Below, in pieces: positions 23,359 to 34,500 of a stretch of 64,000 nucleotides of DNA (the first letter of the stretch is position 1; every line of letters begins with the position of its first letter). The translations under genes were made by a program, and so were the position numbers. The stretch is from Syngnathus acus (lineage: Eukaryota; Chordata; Actinopteri; Syngnathiformes; Syngnathidae). The stretch covers positions 2,225,501 to 2,289,500 of the forward strand of contig NC_051107.1 of NCBI RefSeq assembly GCF_901709675.1. The letters are read 5' to 3'. The notes below the pieces were generated by a model. It was not told the DNA's origin and searched no databases. It saw nothing but the letters and a program-made list of their open reading frames with translations.

Positions 23359-26300
23359 ATGTCCTCCCAAGTTTGGAGCGCCTTTGTTGGCTTGTACGGG
23401 ATGCTTTGCTACACCGTCGCCGTGCAGCTGTCCCCCAACGGGACCATATTTGAGGACAAATGCAAAGCAACGACGACGTGCGAGGCACTCAAGTACAATA
23501 CATGCCTGGGTTCACCTCTGCCGTACACGCACACGTCCTTGGTACTGGCAGAAGACTCCAGCTCCCAGGAGGAAGCATTTGAGAAGCTGACCATGTGGTC
23601 TGGTGAGTTGCAACTACAAGCCATTCGTCGTCAATAAATATATTTTGATGTGATTTATAAAGAGATACGGCAGAAATCCCACTACATTGCAATTGTGATG
23701 CACGTACGCCCTCTAGTGGTTAGTGTCAGAATAAGGGATAACATCAATATGATTGGATGTGGGGCCTTGGCGTGTTAAAATATTCCAGCAATGCCAAAAT
23801 ATTGTTAATGTTGAAACATGTTTACGTACATGTGATTCTCAGTGTGTGATCACTTGTGGTATGATGGCTCCCTCTAGTGGTCGCGGAAGAATCACTGAAT
23901 GTTTTCAAGTCGAGTATGAGATGTTGTGATGTCATCTGCCAGGTCTGCGGAACGCTCCACGCTGCTGGTCCGTCATCCAGCCACTGTTGTGCGCCGTCTA
24001 CATGCCCAAGTGTGAAAATGACCGAGTGGAACTGCCAAGTCAGAGTTTGTGTCTGGCCACCCGTCGCCCTTGCAGTATCGTGGACCAGGAGCGCGGCTGG
24101 CCCAACTTCCTCAAATGCGAAAAATTCCCAGTGGGATGCTCGGTAAGCCACCAGATGACGGACTTGGTTTTCCCATCGGGATCACTGATTGTGTTTGTGT
24201 GGCAGAACGAGGTGCAGAAGCTGAAGTTTAACACGTCGGGTCAGTGCGAGGCCCCGCTGGTGAAGACGGACATCCAGTCGAGTTGGTACAAAGACGTGGA
24301 AGGATGCGGTATCCAATGTGACAACCCGTTGTTCACCGAGGAGGAGCATGACGATATGCACGCCTACATCGCCTACTTTGGCACCATCACCCTCCTCTGC
24401 ACCTTCTTCACCCTGGTACGTCATTCCGAAATTTGTTATTGTCCAAGATGGTTCTTACAAGTGTTTGTCGTCAGGCCACGTTTCTAGCCGACTGGAAGAA
24501 CTCAAACCGCTACCCGGCCGTCATCCTCTTCTACATCAACGCCTGCTTCTTCGTGGGCAGCATCGGTTGGCTGGCGCAATTCCTGGACGGCGCCCGTGAT
24601 GAGATCGTGTGCAAGAGCGACAACACCATGAGACTCGGGGAGCCCTCGTAAGTTCATCTCGGATCGCCTGATGAGAACGTGCCGGAATTAAATATTTGTG
24701 TCCCTCACCGCAGTTCCTCCGAGACTTTATCCTGTGTGACCATCTTCATCATCGTGTACTACTCGCTCATGTCGGGAGTGATTTGGTTCGTGATGCTGAC
24801 GTACGCCTGGCACACGTCCTTCAAGGCGCTCGGCACCACCCAGCAGCCACTCACCGGGCGCACGTCTTACTTCCACATGGTCACGTGGTCCATCCCGTTC
24901 GTCCTCACGGTCGCAATCTTGGCCATCGCTGAGGTACGTCGAGAACATTCTTAGTAGGATTTCTGTTATTTGTCCATTTCAGTTCAGTATTTAACTTTAG
25001 AGGTCATAATTAAATACAGTTAGTTTTTATCTTCTGATTCACAATGTATTTATTTCTTATTTTTTTCTTCCCCTTAGGTGGATGGCGATTCAGTGAGCGG
25101 GATCTGCTTTGTCGGCTACAAGAACTACAGATACCGCGCCGGCTTTGTACTGGCGCCCATCGGCGTGGTGCTTGTGGTCGGCGGCTATTTTCTCATTCGA
25201 GGTCAGTCCCGTCGAGTCCCGCCTCAGTCATCTAGTCCACTGAGCATCTTTTTGTCCTTGTAGGTGTCATGACCTTGTTTTCCATCAAAAGTAACCACCC
25301 GGGACTACTGAGCGAAAAAGCAGCTAGCAAAATCAATGAGACAATGCTGAGACTTGGTATGTTTTTTTTTTTTCAAGTTCCTAATGAGTTTTTAATTATT
25401 GTGTGGTAATATAAACAAAATTTTGTGTTTTTATTCTCGGCAGGCATATTTGGCTTCTTAGCTTTCGGGTTTGTTTTTATCACCTTTGGTTGCCACTTCT
25501 ACGACTTCTTCAACCAGGCCGAATGGGAGAGGAGCTTCAGGGAATATGTGTTGTATGTTTTTTTTTTTTTTATCACCTCAAAAAATACTTTGTTCCTATA
25601 TTCCATAAATGACAATAGGTGCTTTGATTCTTCCGACAGGTGCGAGGCTAACGTCACCATCGCCTCCCAGACCAACAAACCAATCCCGGAGTGCACCATT
25701 AAAAACCGACCCAGTTTGATGGTGGAAAAAATCAACCTGTTCTCCATGTTTGGCACCGGCATCGCCATGAGCACGTGGGTGTGGACCAAGGCCACCATTC
25801 TCATCTGGAAGCGCACCTGGTGCAAGTAAGCACTTGACGTAAAAATCTCACGTTTCTATTTTAGTATGTGATCACGATTGTTCCCGCCCTCAGGATCATC
25901 GGGCGTGGTGACAACGAACCTAAGAGGCTCAAGAAGAGCAAGATGATCGCAAAGGCCTTCGCCATGCGGAAGGAGCTGCACAAGGACCCCGAGAAGGAGC
26001 TCTCGTTTAGCATGCATACCTTGTCACATGACGGACCTGTCGGTAATCAGCTAATTATCCTACTGAGAAAATTTACAGACATCGAATCTTGGTGTAAAGT
26101 ATCACCTAACGATAGATAACGTATTTCTCACGCTTTGTTATTTCTCTAGCCGGAATCAACTTCGAGATCAACGAGCCGTCTAACGACATGTCGTCGGCTT
26201 GGGCGCAGCACGTGACCAAGATGGTGGCCCGGCGAGGCGCCATTTTGCCTCAGGACATCTCAGTCACTCCCACAGGAACGCCGGGTGAGAATTTGAGCTC

Positions 26301-27205
26301 CCGTTTGATTGTTCTTTATCTGCTTTTGTATGGGTACTTCAATTGTATGATAAAATATTCTTGTAAAAGTAAAAGTACCGAGTCAACTCCTTTATTTTGT
26401 AAAAGTAAAAAATTACAGATTCAGAAATTTAATTACAAAAGTAAAATAAACATTGAGACATTTTCCGGATGTTGTTTTAGCTAGCTAGCTGGATCGCTAA
26501 CTAACACTTTAGATCCTGCAATTACTTTCAAACGTCTATCTTGTATTCAGAAACCAATCTCTGAAGTCACTTTGCAGGGATTTTAAGTATTTGTACTCAA
26601 TTGTCCTTACTGACATATTTTGGGTTTCTTCTGTAGTTCCGCCCCCAGAGGAGAGGAACAGGTTGTGGATGGTGGAGGCCGAAATCTCCCCAGAGATGAT
26701 AAAGCGGAAGAAGAAGAAAAAGAAAAGAAGGAAGGAGGTGAATGCAGCCGCAGAAGAAGCAGCGACGGCGGACCACCAAGTGTATCCCCAGCGGGAGTTT
26801 GGTCGCAGTTCGGTGCCCCGCCTCCCGAAGCTGCCCTCCCACCCCAGCCTGGTGGCCAACCTGCGGGAGCAGCAGAGGCGACAGCAGGTGCTGGAGGACG
26901 ACGTCCTGCCAGGATCATATCCGGATTTTCCGCCTTTGCCCGGTGATGAGCGCTTTTGCCGCTTACCGCCCTATCAGAGCGCTCGGAGCAGCTACGCCCG
27001 CGGTGGGTTCTCGGACCGCCCGGAGGACCTCGGCTTAGGCCCGCGCTGCCCGCCCAGCACCTCCTCTTGCATCCAGGAGGGGCTATCAGAGAGAATGGCG
27101 CACGTGGCGAGGGTACCCGCTGGACGGCGGGTCGGCTACGGCCCCATCCACTCGCGGACGAACTTGATGGAGGCGGAGCTTATGGACGCCGAATCAGACT
27201 TTTAG
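23359..27205 (+). CDS. smo: Smoothened, class F GPCR of Hedgehog signalling
   Basis: An 803-residue protein that passes the Hedgehog signal from Patched to Gli factors at the cilium. Exons: 23359-23602, 23943-24142, 24206-24415, 24475-24647, 24714-24933, 25078-25201, 25264-25356, 25444-25552, 25640-25825, 25894-26042, 26150-26284, 26637-27205; all phases agree. A signal peptide (about residues 1-22) precedes the cysteine-rich domain. A linker and seven membrane segments follow, including [43 protein letters not shown] and [20 protein letters not shown]. The cytoplasmic tail has [25 protein letters not shown] and [19 protein letters not shown], as in vertebrate SMO, then a lysine/arginine run ([13 protein letters not shown]). 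It ends [21 protein letters not shown]-like, almost as in human. The distal tail between the basic run and the end is divergent and proline-rich, which is usual for fish. Confidence 0.98.
23704..23722 (+). promoter_or_regulatory. CTCF-like motif
   Basis: ACGCCCTCTAGTGGTTA lies in smo intron 1, 160 bases before the similar word at 23866. Motif match only. Confidence 0.3.
23866..23886 (+). promoter_or_regulatory. CTCF-like motif
   Basis: GCTCCCTCTAGTGGTCGCG lies in smo intron 1 in the same orientation as the motif at 23704. Motif match only. Confidence 0.3.
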
Positions 27206-28076
27206 ATTTGCACTGACAGCTAAAGAAAAAGTGCTGGATACTTTCAAAACTTAAGTGCACCTATGTTTATTTTTTACAAATCTTTTTTTTTTGTATTTTT
27301 AAGGAAAGGGATGACAGGAGAAAAGAAAACATATTTTTGTACTGCTAAGTCCGATACAGCTTCCTTGGCAACTTTATGATGGAACACAAATGAGGCAGCT
27401 ATAAAATGGCTTGAAAGAATATACTGTGTAGATTATGAAAAAACAAGCAGCATTATACCATCTTTAAGGCTGGTTTAATTTTTTTTCTTCTTTTAATTAG
27501 CAACATTAATTTTTTAATCACATGAAGCACATAGCAATCTCTCAATTTCTTTAATTGTTACTTAAATATCGACACAAAAATCCATGTACTGCATTCCCTT
27601 TTCAGTTTTGTGAGCATGTAAGTTGTCACATAGTGGATGTCACACTAAGGGTATTATTTGTACAGATTTATATATAAGTTTGATTTTATAAACAAAAAAA
27701 GGGGGCATGAGCAAAGACAATGCTATCATTGTACGCTGTAACCAAAATGTTTTTATTCACATTACTGTAGGTAAATCATGCTGAAGTCATAGTTCCGCCT
27801 ATTTTTTTCCACACAATATGAATTTATTAGCTATTCTTGTGAGATGTTTACAAAAGTATTTATATTTGTAGCTCTGCTGGTTTCTCAATTTGATGTTAGG
27901 TCAGTCCCCTAATAATTTTATTGCTATTTTCTGGCTCTTTAAAGTATCAAGTTCTGTTTTTGTGTGATTTGAAAAGGCTTAACAAGTGTTAGTTTGACGC
28001 TTTTGTCCATGTTGCCTCACGACAGTTTAAAGAAAATGTCACTTTTATTATGTGCTCGTTTTTACGTGTAAATAAA
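27206..28076 (+). other. smo: smo 3' UTR with poly(A) signal at 28071
   Basis: This AT-rich stretch follows the smo stop and ends with AATAAA at 28071-28076 (GTGTAAATAAATGTAATCC), the best placed poly(A) hexamer. The minisatellite begins less than 100 bases later. Confidence 0.75.
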
Positions 28077-28159
28077 TGTAATCCTACCCTTGGCTATTAT
28101 TATTATTTATTCTTTTTTTTTTTTTTTTACCTTGTGTAGTGTGCCTATTGAAGTGTCCA

Positions 28160-30504
28160 TGAGGTGTACCTAATAACAGGCCACTTCATTAGGGAAAATC
28201 ATGGTCAAAGCTTAACTGAAAGTGAGAAGTGCCACACCTGCCCTCACCCCCACTTTCTGATTGGCTGTTGGATCTGTGACGTCACTCGGACACTCCATTA
28301 GGTACACCTCCATTTTCAGATGTACCTAATAGCAGGCCACTTCATTAGGGAAAAATCATGGTCAAAGCTTAACATAAAGTGAAAAGTGCCCCACCCGCCC
28401 TCACCCCCACCTCCTGATTGGCTGTTTGATCTGTGATGTCACTCGGACACTCCATTAGGTACACCACCATTTTCAAGTGTACCTAATAACAGGCCACATT
28501 ATTAGGGAAATATCATGGTCAAAGGTCACAGGTGTCAAGCTCTAGTCCTCGGGGCCGCGTTCCAATATGTTTTCCACCCTCGTTAAACACACCTGCGTGA
28601 AAAGATTTAGCTCATTTCACGTTCTGCAGGAGCTAAAACTTTTCACGCAGGTGCACTTAACGAGGGAATCACACGGACACTCCATTAGGTACACCGCCAT
28701 TTTCAAGTGTACCTAATAACAGGCCACTTTAATAGGGAAATATCATGGTCAAAGGTCACAGGTGTCAAGCTCTAGTCCTCGGGGCCGCATTCCAACATGT
28801 TTTCCAAGATTCCCTCGTTAAGTGCACCTGCGTGAAAAGTTTTTGGTCATTTTCACATTCTGCAGGAGCTAAAACTTTTCACGCAGGTGCACTTAACGAG
28901 GGAATCACACGGACACTCCATTAGGTACACCGCCATTTTCAAGTGTACCTAATAACAGGCCACTTTAATAGGGAAATATCATGGTCAAAGGTCACAGGTG
29001 TCAAGCTCTAGTCCTCGGGGCCGCATTCCAACATGTTTTCCAAGATTCCCTCGTTAAGTGCACCTGCGTGAAAAGTTTTTGGTCATTTTCACATTCTGCA
29101 GGAGCTAAAACTTTTCACGCAGGTGCACTTAACGAGGGAATCACACGGACACTCCATTAGATACACCGCCATTTTCAAGTGTACCTAATAACAGGCCACT
29201 TTATTAGGGAAATATCATGGTCAAAGGTCACAGGTGTCAAGCTCTAGTCCTCGGGGCCGCGTTCCAATATGTTTTCCACCCTCGTTAAACACACCTGCGT
29301 GAAAAGATTTAGCTCATTTCACGTTCTGCAGGAGCTAAAACTTTTCACGCAGGTGCACTTAACGAGGGAATCACACGGACACTCCATTAGGTACACCGCC
29401 ATTTTCAAGTGTACCTAATAACAGGCCATTTTATTAGGGAAATATCATGGTCAAAGGTCACAGGTGTCAAGCTCTAGTCCTCGGGGCCGCATTCCAACAT
29501 GTTTTCCAAGATTCCCTCGTTAAGTGCACCTGCGTGAAAAGTTTTTGGTCATTTTCACATTCTGCAGGAGCTAAAACTTTTCACGCAGGTGCACTTAACG
29601 AGGGAATCACACGGACACTCCATTAGGTACACCGCCATTTTCAAGTGTACCTAATAACAGGCCACTTTATTAGGGAAATATCATGGTCAAAGGTCACAGG
29701 TGTCAAGCTCTAGTCCTCGGGGCCGCGTTCCAATATGTTTTCCACCCTCGTTAAACACACCTGCGTGAAAAGATTTAGCTCATTTCACGTTCTGCAGGAG
29801 CTAAAACTTTTCACGCAGGTGCACTTAACGAGGGAATCACACGGACACTCCATTAGGTACACCGCCATTTTCAAGTGTACCTGATAACAGGCCACTTCAT
29901 TAGGGAAAAATCATGGCCAAAGCTGAACTGAAAGTGAAAAGTGCCACACCCGCCCTCACCCCCACTTTCTGATTGGCTGTTTGATCTGTGACGTCACACG
30001 GACACTCCATTAGGTACACCACCATTTTCAGGTGTACCTAATAACAGGCCACTTCATTAGGGAAAAATCATGGCCAAAGCTGAACTGAAAGTGAAAAGTG
30101 CCCCACCCGCCCTCACCCCCACTTTCTGATTGGCTGGTTGATCTGTGACGTCACACGGACACTCCATTAGGTACACCGCCATTTTCAAGTGTACTTAATG
30201 ACGGGCCACTTCATTAGGGAAAAATCATGGCCAAAGCTGAACTGAAAGTGAAAAGTGCCACACCCGCCCTCACCCCCACTTTCTGATTGGCTGGTTGATC
30301 TGTGACGTCACACGAACACTCCATTAGGTACACCGCCATTTTCAAGTGTACTTAATAACAGGCCACTTATTAGGGAAAAAGCTTAAGTGAAAGTGAAAAG
30401 TGCCACACTCGCCCTCACCCCCACCTCCTGATTGGCTGGTTGATCAGTGACGTCACACGGACACTCCATTAGGTACACCACCATTTTTAGGTGTACCTAA
30501 TAAC
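28160..30504. repeat. Minisatellite with alternating short and hairpin-bearing long units
   Basis: The word CACTCCATTAG (first base C) recurs at 28291, 28448, 28678, 28914, 29150, 29380, 29616, 29846, 30003, 30160, 30317 and 30462. Successive unit lengths are 157, 230, 236, 236, 230, 236, 230, 157, 157, 157 and 145. All units share a core of about 70 bp (ATTAGGTACACC, CATTTTCAAGTGTACCTAA, ACAGGCCAC, ATCATGG). Short units carry a segment ending CTGATTGGCTG...TGACGTCAC. Long units carry instead a segment starting GTCACAGGTGTCAAGCTCTA. In the 236-bp form that segment holds a perfect 33-bp inverted repeat, for example 28811-28843 with 28871-28903. The 230-bp form has a degraded left arm. No reading frame is kept, so it is non-coding. 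Confidence 0.95.
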
Positions 30505-30957
30505 TTTATGCATTTTTTTGTACGTGTCAAAAATGTGTATTTGACTACTTACACTTTATTTTGGGGGACACCAGCACATATTACACAACGTAAAACACAT
30601 ATACATATTGTCATATAAAGCAGTTAACCAAATGTCAGATTTGTATGGTTTCATGCCCAAAAAAATAAAAACAAGGAATAAAACACCAGACAAGTTTTAA
30701 CAGGTTTTAATGTTTATTAAAATAATAATAATAATAAAAGTAAATTTCAAACCAGCAATCTAATTTGAAATTGCAGTAGATATATTGGATAACAATATTT
30801 AGGCGTATATGTGCATACACGTTTTTTAAAAATTACTATAAGTGTTATAAAATCAAGATTACCCAAAGAGAAGCATAATCTCCCCGTTGTTGCATAACGG
30901 CGCATCCCTTCATGCAATAAAGTTAGCCGTTAGCTTGGAGAAAACGTGCATAAAAAA
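30505..30957. other. AT-rich spacer
   Basis: No gene or conserved motif is recognised. A short (AAT)n run lies at about 30720-30738. Confidence 0.5.
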
Positions 30958-30965
30958 AGTGGTGT

Positions 30966-31436
30966 TTCAGTGAGTGGTTCTTTCTTTCCTTGGCAAATCG
31001 TAAATCTACATTCTGGCTTACATAGTTCACGCCAGGAGGGAGACGCAACACGTTCACTGACTGATCCATTGATGCACGGGAAGGAAGGTTGTTCACCCAT
31101 TGACTCGTTCGCGAACGGGAAAGTCAGGATTCGTTCCCTCATTCGTTCTCGCGATAAACTGGAAATGCAAATCACTGACTCGTTCACTCACAGATCCGTT
31201 CAGTTCGTGAACGGGAAATGCAATTCACGACTCGTTCGTGAACAGGAAGTTACGTCATTTTCTTCTTCGTTTTGTTTTACGGCGAGGTGGCACCAGTTCA
31301 ACGCGCATTACCGACACCTACTGGTTGAAGTCATATGAACTGAAAATTCGAATCACTTTAGGAAGTGATTCGTTCACTCTCGTACACTGAAAACATTCGT
31401 TCTTTTGAACGAATCGTTCACTCACGAGCCAACACT
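30966..31436. mobile_element. Candidate hAT-like non-autonomous element with 8-bp direct repeats
   Basis: AGTGGTGT occurs at 30958-30965 and again at 31437-31444, exactly bracketing a 471-bp block. An 8-bp target duplication is typical of hAT transposons. The block is full of GAACGAATCGTTCACT-like words in both orientations and has no transposase. Its right end (GAGCCAACACT) resembles a hAT end in reverse. The left end (TTCAGTGAGTGG) matches it only partly. It lies directly upstream of the first cax1 exon and may supply its promoter or 5' UTR. Confidence 0.5.
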
Positions 31437-31520
31437 AGTGGTGTGGTCAAGCAAGCAACGAGTAGAAAGAAAGCAAGGGAAGAAAAAGAAGCCGTAAAAA
31501 CGGATGACAGTGAGCTGAAC

Positions 31521-34500
31521 ATGTCCCTCACAAAGTCCACGCTTTTGACTATACCAACCGCAGGCGACCAGGAGAATTTGAGGAGGAGATCCACTGTAGA
31601 CGCCACAGGTGCGTTTAAAAAAAAAACAAAAAAACATTTAGTTACCTCTTAGCATTAGCAACAAATGCAATACGTAATCATTGTAAGCAAATTCATTTTT
31701 TTCGAGGGTTGGTACTCGTGTTTTTTTTTTAGCGTGTAATCAAAGTCACCTGTGGGAAAACAAACCTGGACTGGAAGCTTGGCAAAGTGTTTAAAATTAA
31801 CTTTCCATGTCTTACTTGGCATGCTTATTTATATTTAAATGGGACCACAAGCAGTAATTTAGTGTGGTTAAATCCAGATACAAAGCCCTCAAAATTGAAC
31901 ATAATTAACAGCTGGTCAAGTTGGTTTTAATTGAATTCAATTTAATTTTTGTTCGGGGGAAAAATTTGTCAAAATATTCTCCCTTCTTTGTCACATAGTA
32001 TCGTTAGCAACTTTGTATTGTATGTGTGTCAGCAATGCATTGATAATGTGATCAGTCGTGCCCAAGTCAAGAGGTTGTTGTTAGTCACAGCCATTTGTAT
32101 GGGATAGCCACGCCCCTTTCTGACCATTTGGCCATCCGTGTTTATTCCTCCACAGAGAATTACGACCCAGAGCCGAATCACCCGTTTCCACGGAAATTAT
32201 CCCAAACGGCTCTTGCCATCGGATCGCAGCACCCGGAGCTCGTCGTCAATGCCGCCGAGACGCCCTCTCCTGACCCGTCTTCCATCCATTTCTGCCATTA
32301 CACTCCCAAATGTTTCTTAGCTGTGCACAGAGGTGACAAAGGGCGCACTCTCACTTGACATTTTTGGACAAATGTTGATGTAAATATTTTTAATGCAGCT
32401 TGCACGGGAGCACACGGCAATTCGGTGCGCTCCACGCCGTCGCGCTATGGTGAGGAAGGTTGGCATGAAAGCACCTCCAAGACCACCATCAGAGCTGAGA
32501 ATGAGGTGGAGGCACACAAGGAAGCCAACAACTATAAAGTAAACAGACCTTATATCACTTTTTTAAAGGTAGCATTTCTAATTGAATTTTTTTGGTAGTT
32601 TGGCTTCCGAAAATGGAAAGGCAATGTCACCAAGAGGCCCATCGAAGACCAATCAGATGTGGTTAAAGAGCTCTACTCGGATCTCAGCATCGTCAAGCCC
32701 CAAGAAGGTCCTTTGAATTCATTCAGCACAAAAAATGCTTTTTTATGTTGTTTAAAATCACTAAAAACATCAATTTTGTTGTATTCCAGGCTCCGTAGTG
32801 ACCTTTGGGAATATCATTTATGTGATTTTATTCGGCTGGTGGATGTCTTTAACCTACCTCCTCATTTGTCTTGTGATGTTTCTGACCATCATCGGTGCCC
32901 CCTATGGTTGGTATTGTTTCCTCAAGATGACTTGTAGTAAATTTCAGCATCTGATTTTTATTTATTTTTTTTCTTAAAGGAAAACTGTGCTTTAAGTTGG
33001 CCTTGTACTTTATTTGGCCTTTTGGGAAATCTGTGGAAAAGGTAAGATGCTCTGAAGTTTCCCCTACATTTCCCGGCGTGTTGATGTGCATGACCCAGAT
33101 TCAGTTTGTTTCCTAACCTCAGGCTGCTGACTTGGCAATAAGATCCACAATGAAGCCACCGAGGTGTGAGGTCATTCCCGAAGAGAGCGTTTCCGAGGAC
33201 ACCAAGGACTCTGGGCCTCTTCTGATGTCCACCCCTTTACCCATTGAGTTACCGTTGCCCGAAGGAGATGTTCGGACCAGGTCTAAACACTGGGTGAGGA
33301 GATAGATAAAAAAATTCTAATATATTTGGAGCTGCAACTGATCATGGATCAGCGTGGCCATTTATTGAAGAAACAAACACAAAAATTGTCTGGATGGATA
33401 ACTACATTCATTCCCTGACACACACAACATTCACCAGGCCTTTTAAAGCCACACACATTCAAAGTCACAGATACGACAGTGGTGAATGTAAATATAGCTC
33501 CCCCAAGTGGGGAAAAAAATCACGTCTGCAACTTACATTGACATTTTTTTTGCTATTGTTAATTGATACATTTTGATTATATTTTATTTGTAGTGTCGCG
33601 TGAGCACCTACGTGTGGCTTCTCCTGGGCTATCCCGTCCTAGCGGTGGTGCACGCGGTGGCCTGCGTCATATCCTGGCTGCTGGTGTTTACTATCCCCAT
33701 CTCCAAAATGAACGCCCGCACGATGGCCGTCATCCTCCTCATGGCGCCCGAGGACGTTCACATCCGCGCTCTGGAAAAGGTAACCAGGAATTTCCCCCGT
33801 CATCACGAGACGTCAATACTACTCTGTAATTTACTTTTAAAGACGAATCGGTGCGAGGCGAGAGTCATCCTGTGCTGCTACCGCGCCGTCAACGTTTATT
33901 ACTACAAGTACACCGTGCAAGGGATCAACATTTTTGCACTAAGTATCCTTTTGAAGTCTGAGCAAATTTAGCGTGTTGCTTTTTATTCTCCTTACATCCA
34001 TGTTTCCTCGCAGATCTCCTTCCTTTCGTAATAATCACGTTGCTAATCGGCTATAGTGACCAGAACCACAAATACTTAAGTTCCGAGACCAAGTTTGCCG
34101 CGGCTATCACGTCCATAATCCCGTTGTCATACTACATCGGCATGGGCATCGCCAGGTAACTTGAAAAATATTTTAATTTCCATCTCGATTTGAAAATAGG
34201 ACCTTCTTTCAAATTCAAATTATGATTCAGCTAATTCATTTTTTTTCTCGCAGCATTTCGGCTCAGAGCAACTTCGCGGTGGGCGCGGTGGTGAACGCCA
34301 CATTCGGTTCCATCACCGAGATGACCTTCTACATCACGGCGCTCCTGCAGGGTCACCGCAGCGCCTCCAAGTGCTACGAGGAGGTCGTCAAGGCCGCCCT
34401 CACTGGCACACTGCTGGGCTGCATCCTTTTTATACCCGTAAGCCTCCCGACTGATCTCAGTTGTGTGGATGAATGCATCACAACTCCTCCCCCCTCCCCA

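Noticed and set aside
26597-26918. Antisense frames over the last smo exon
   Set aside because: They are complementary shadows of the basic and proline-rich Smoothened tail.
28160-30504. CRISPR-like regular repeat array
   Set aside because: The units are 145-236 bp and near-identical throughout with no unique spacers, and the genome is animal. It is a minisatellite.
31365-31520. In-frame upstream extension of the cax1 first exon
   Set aside because: This part runs into the transposon-like block and has no family similarity, so the ATG at 31521 was preferred. An upstream start cannot be fully excluded.
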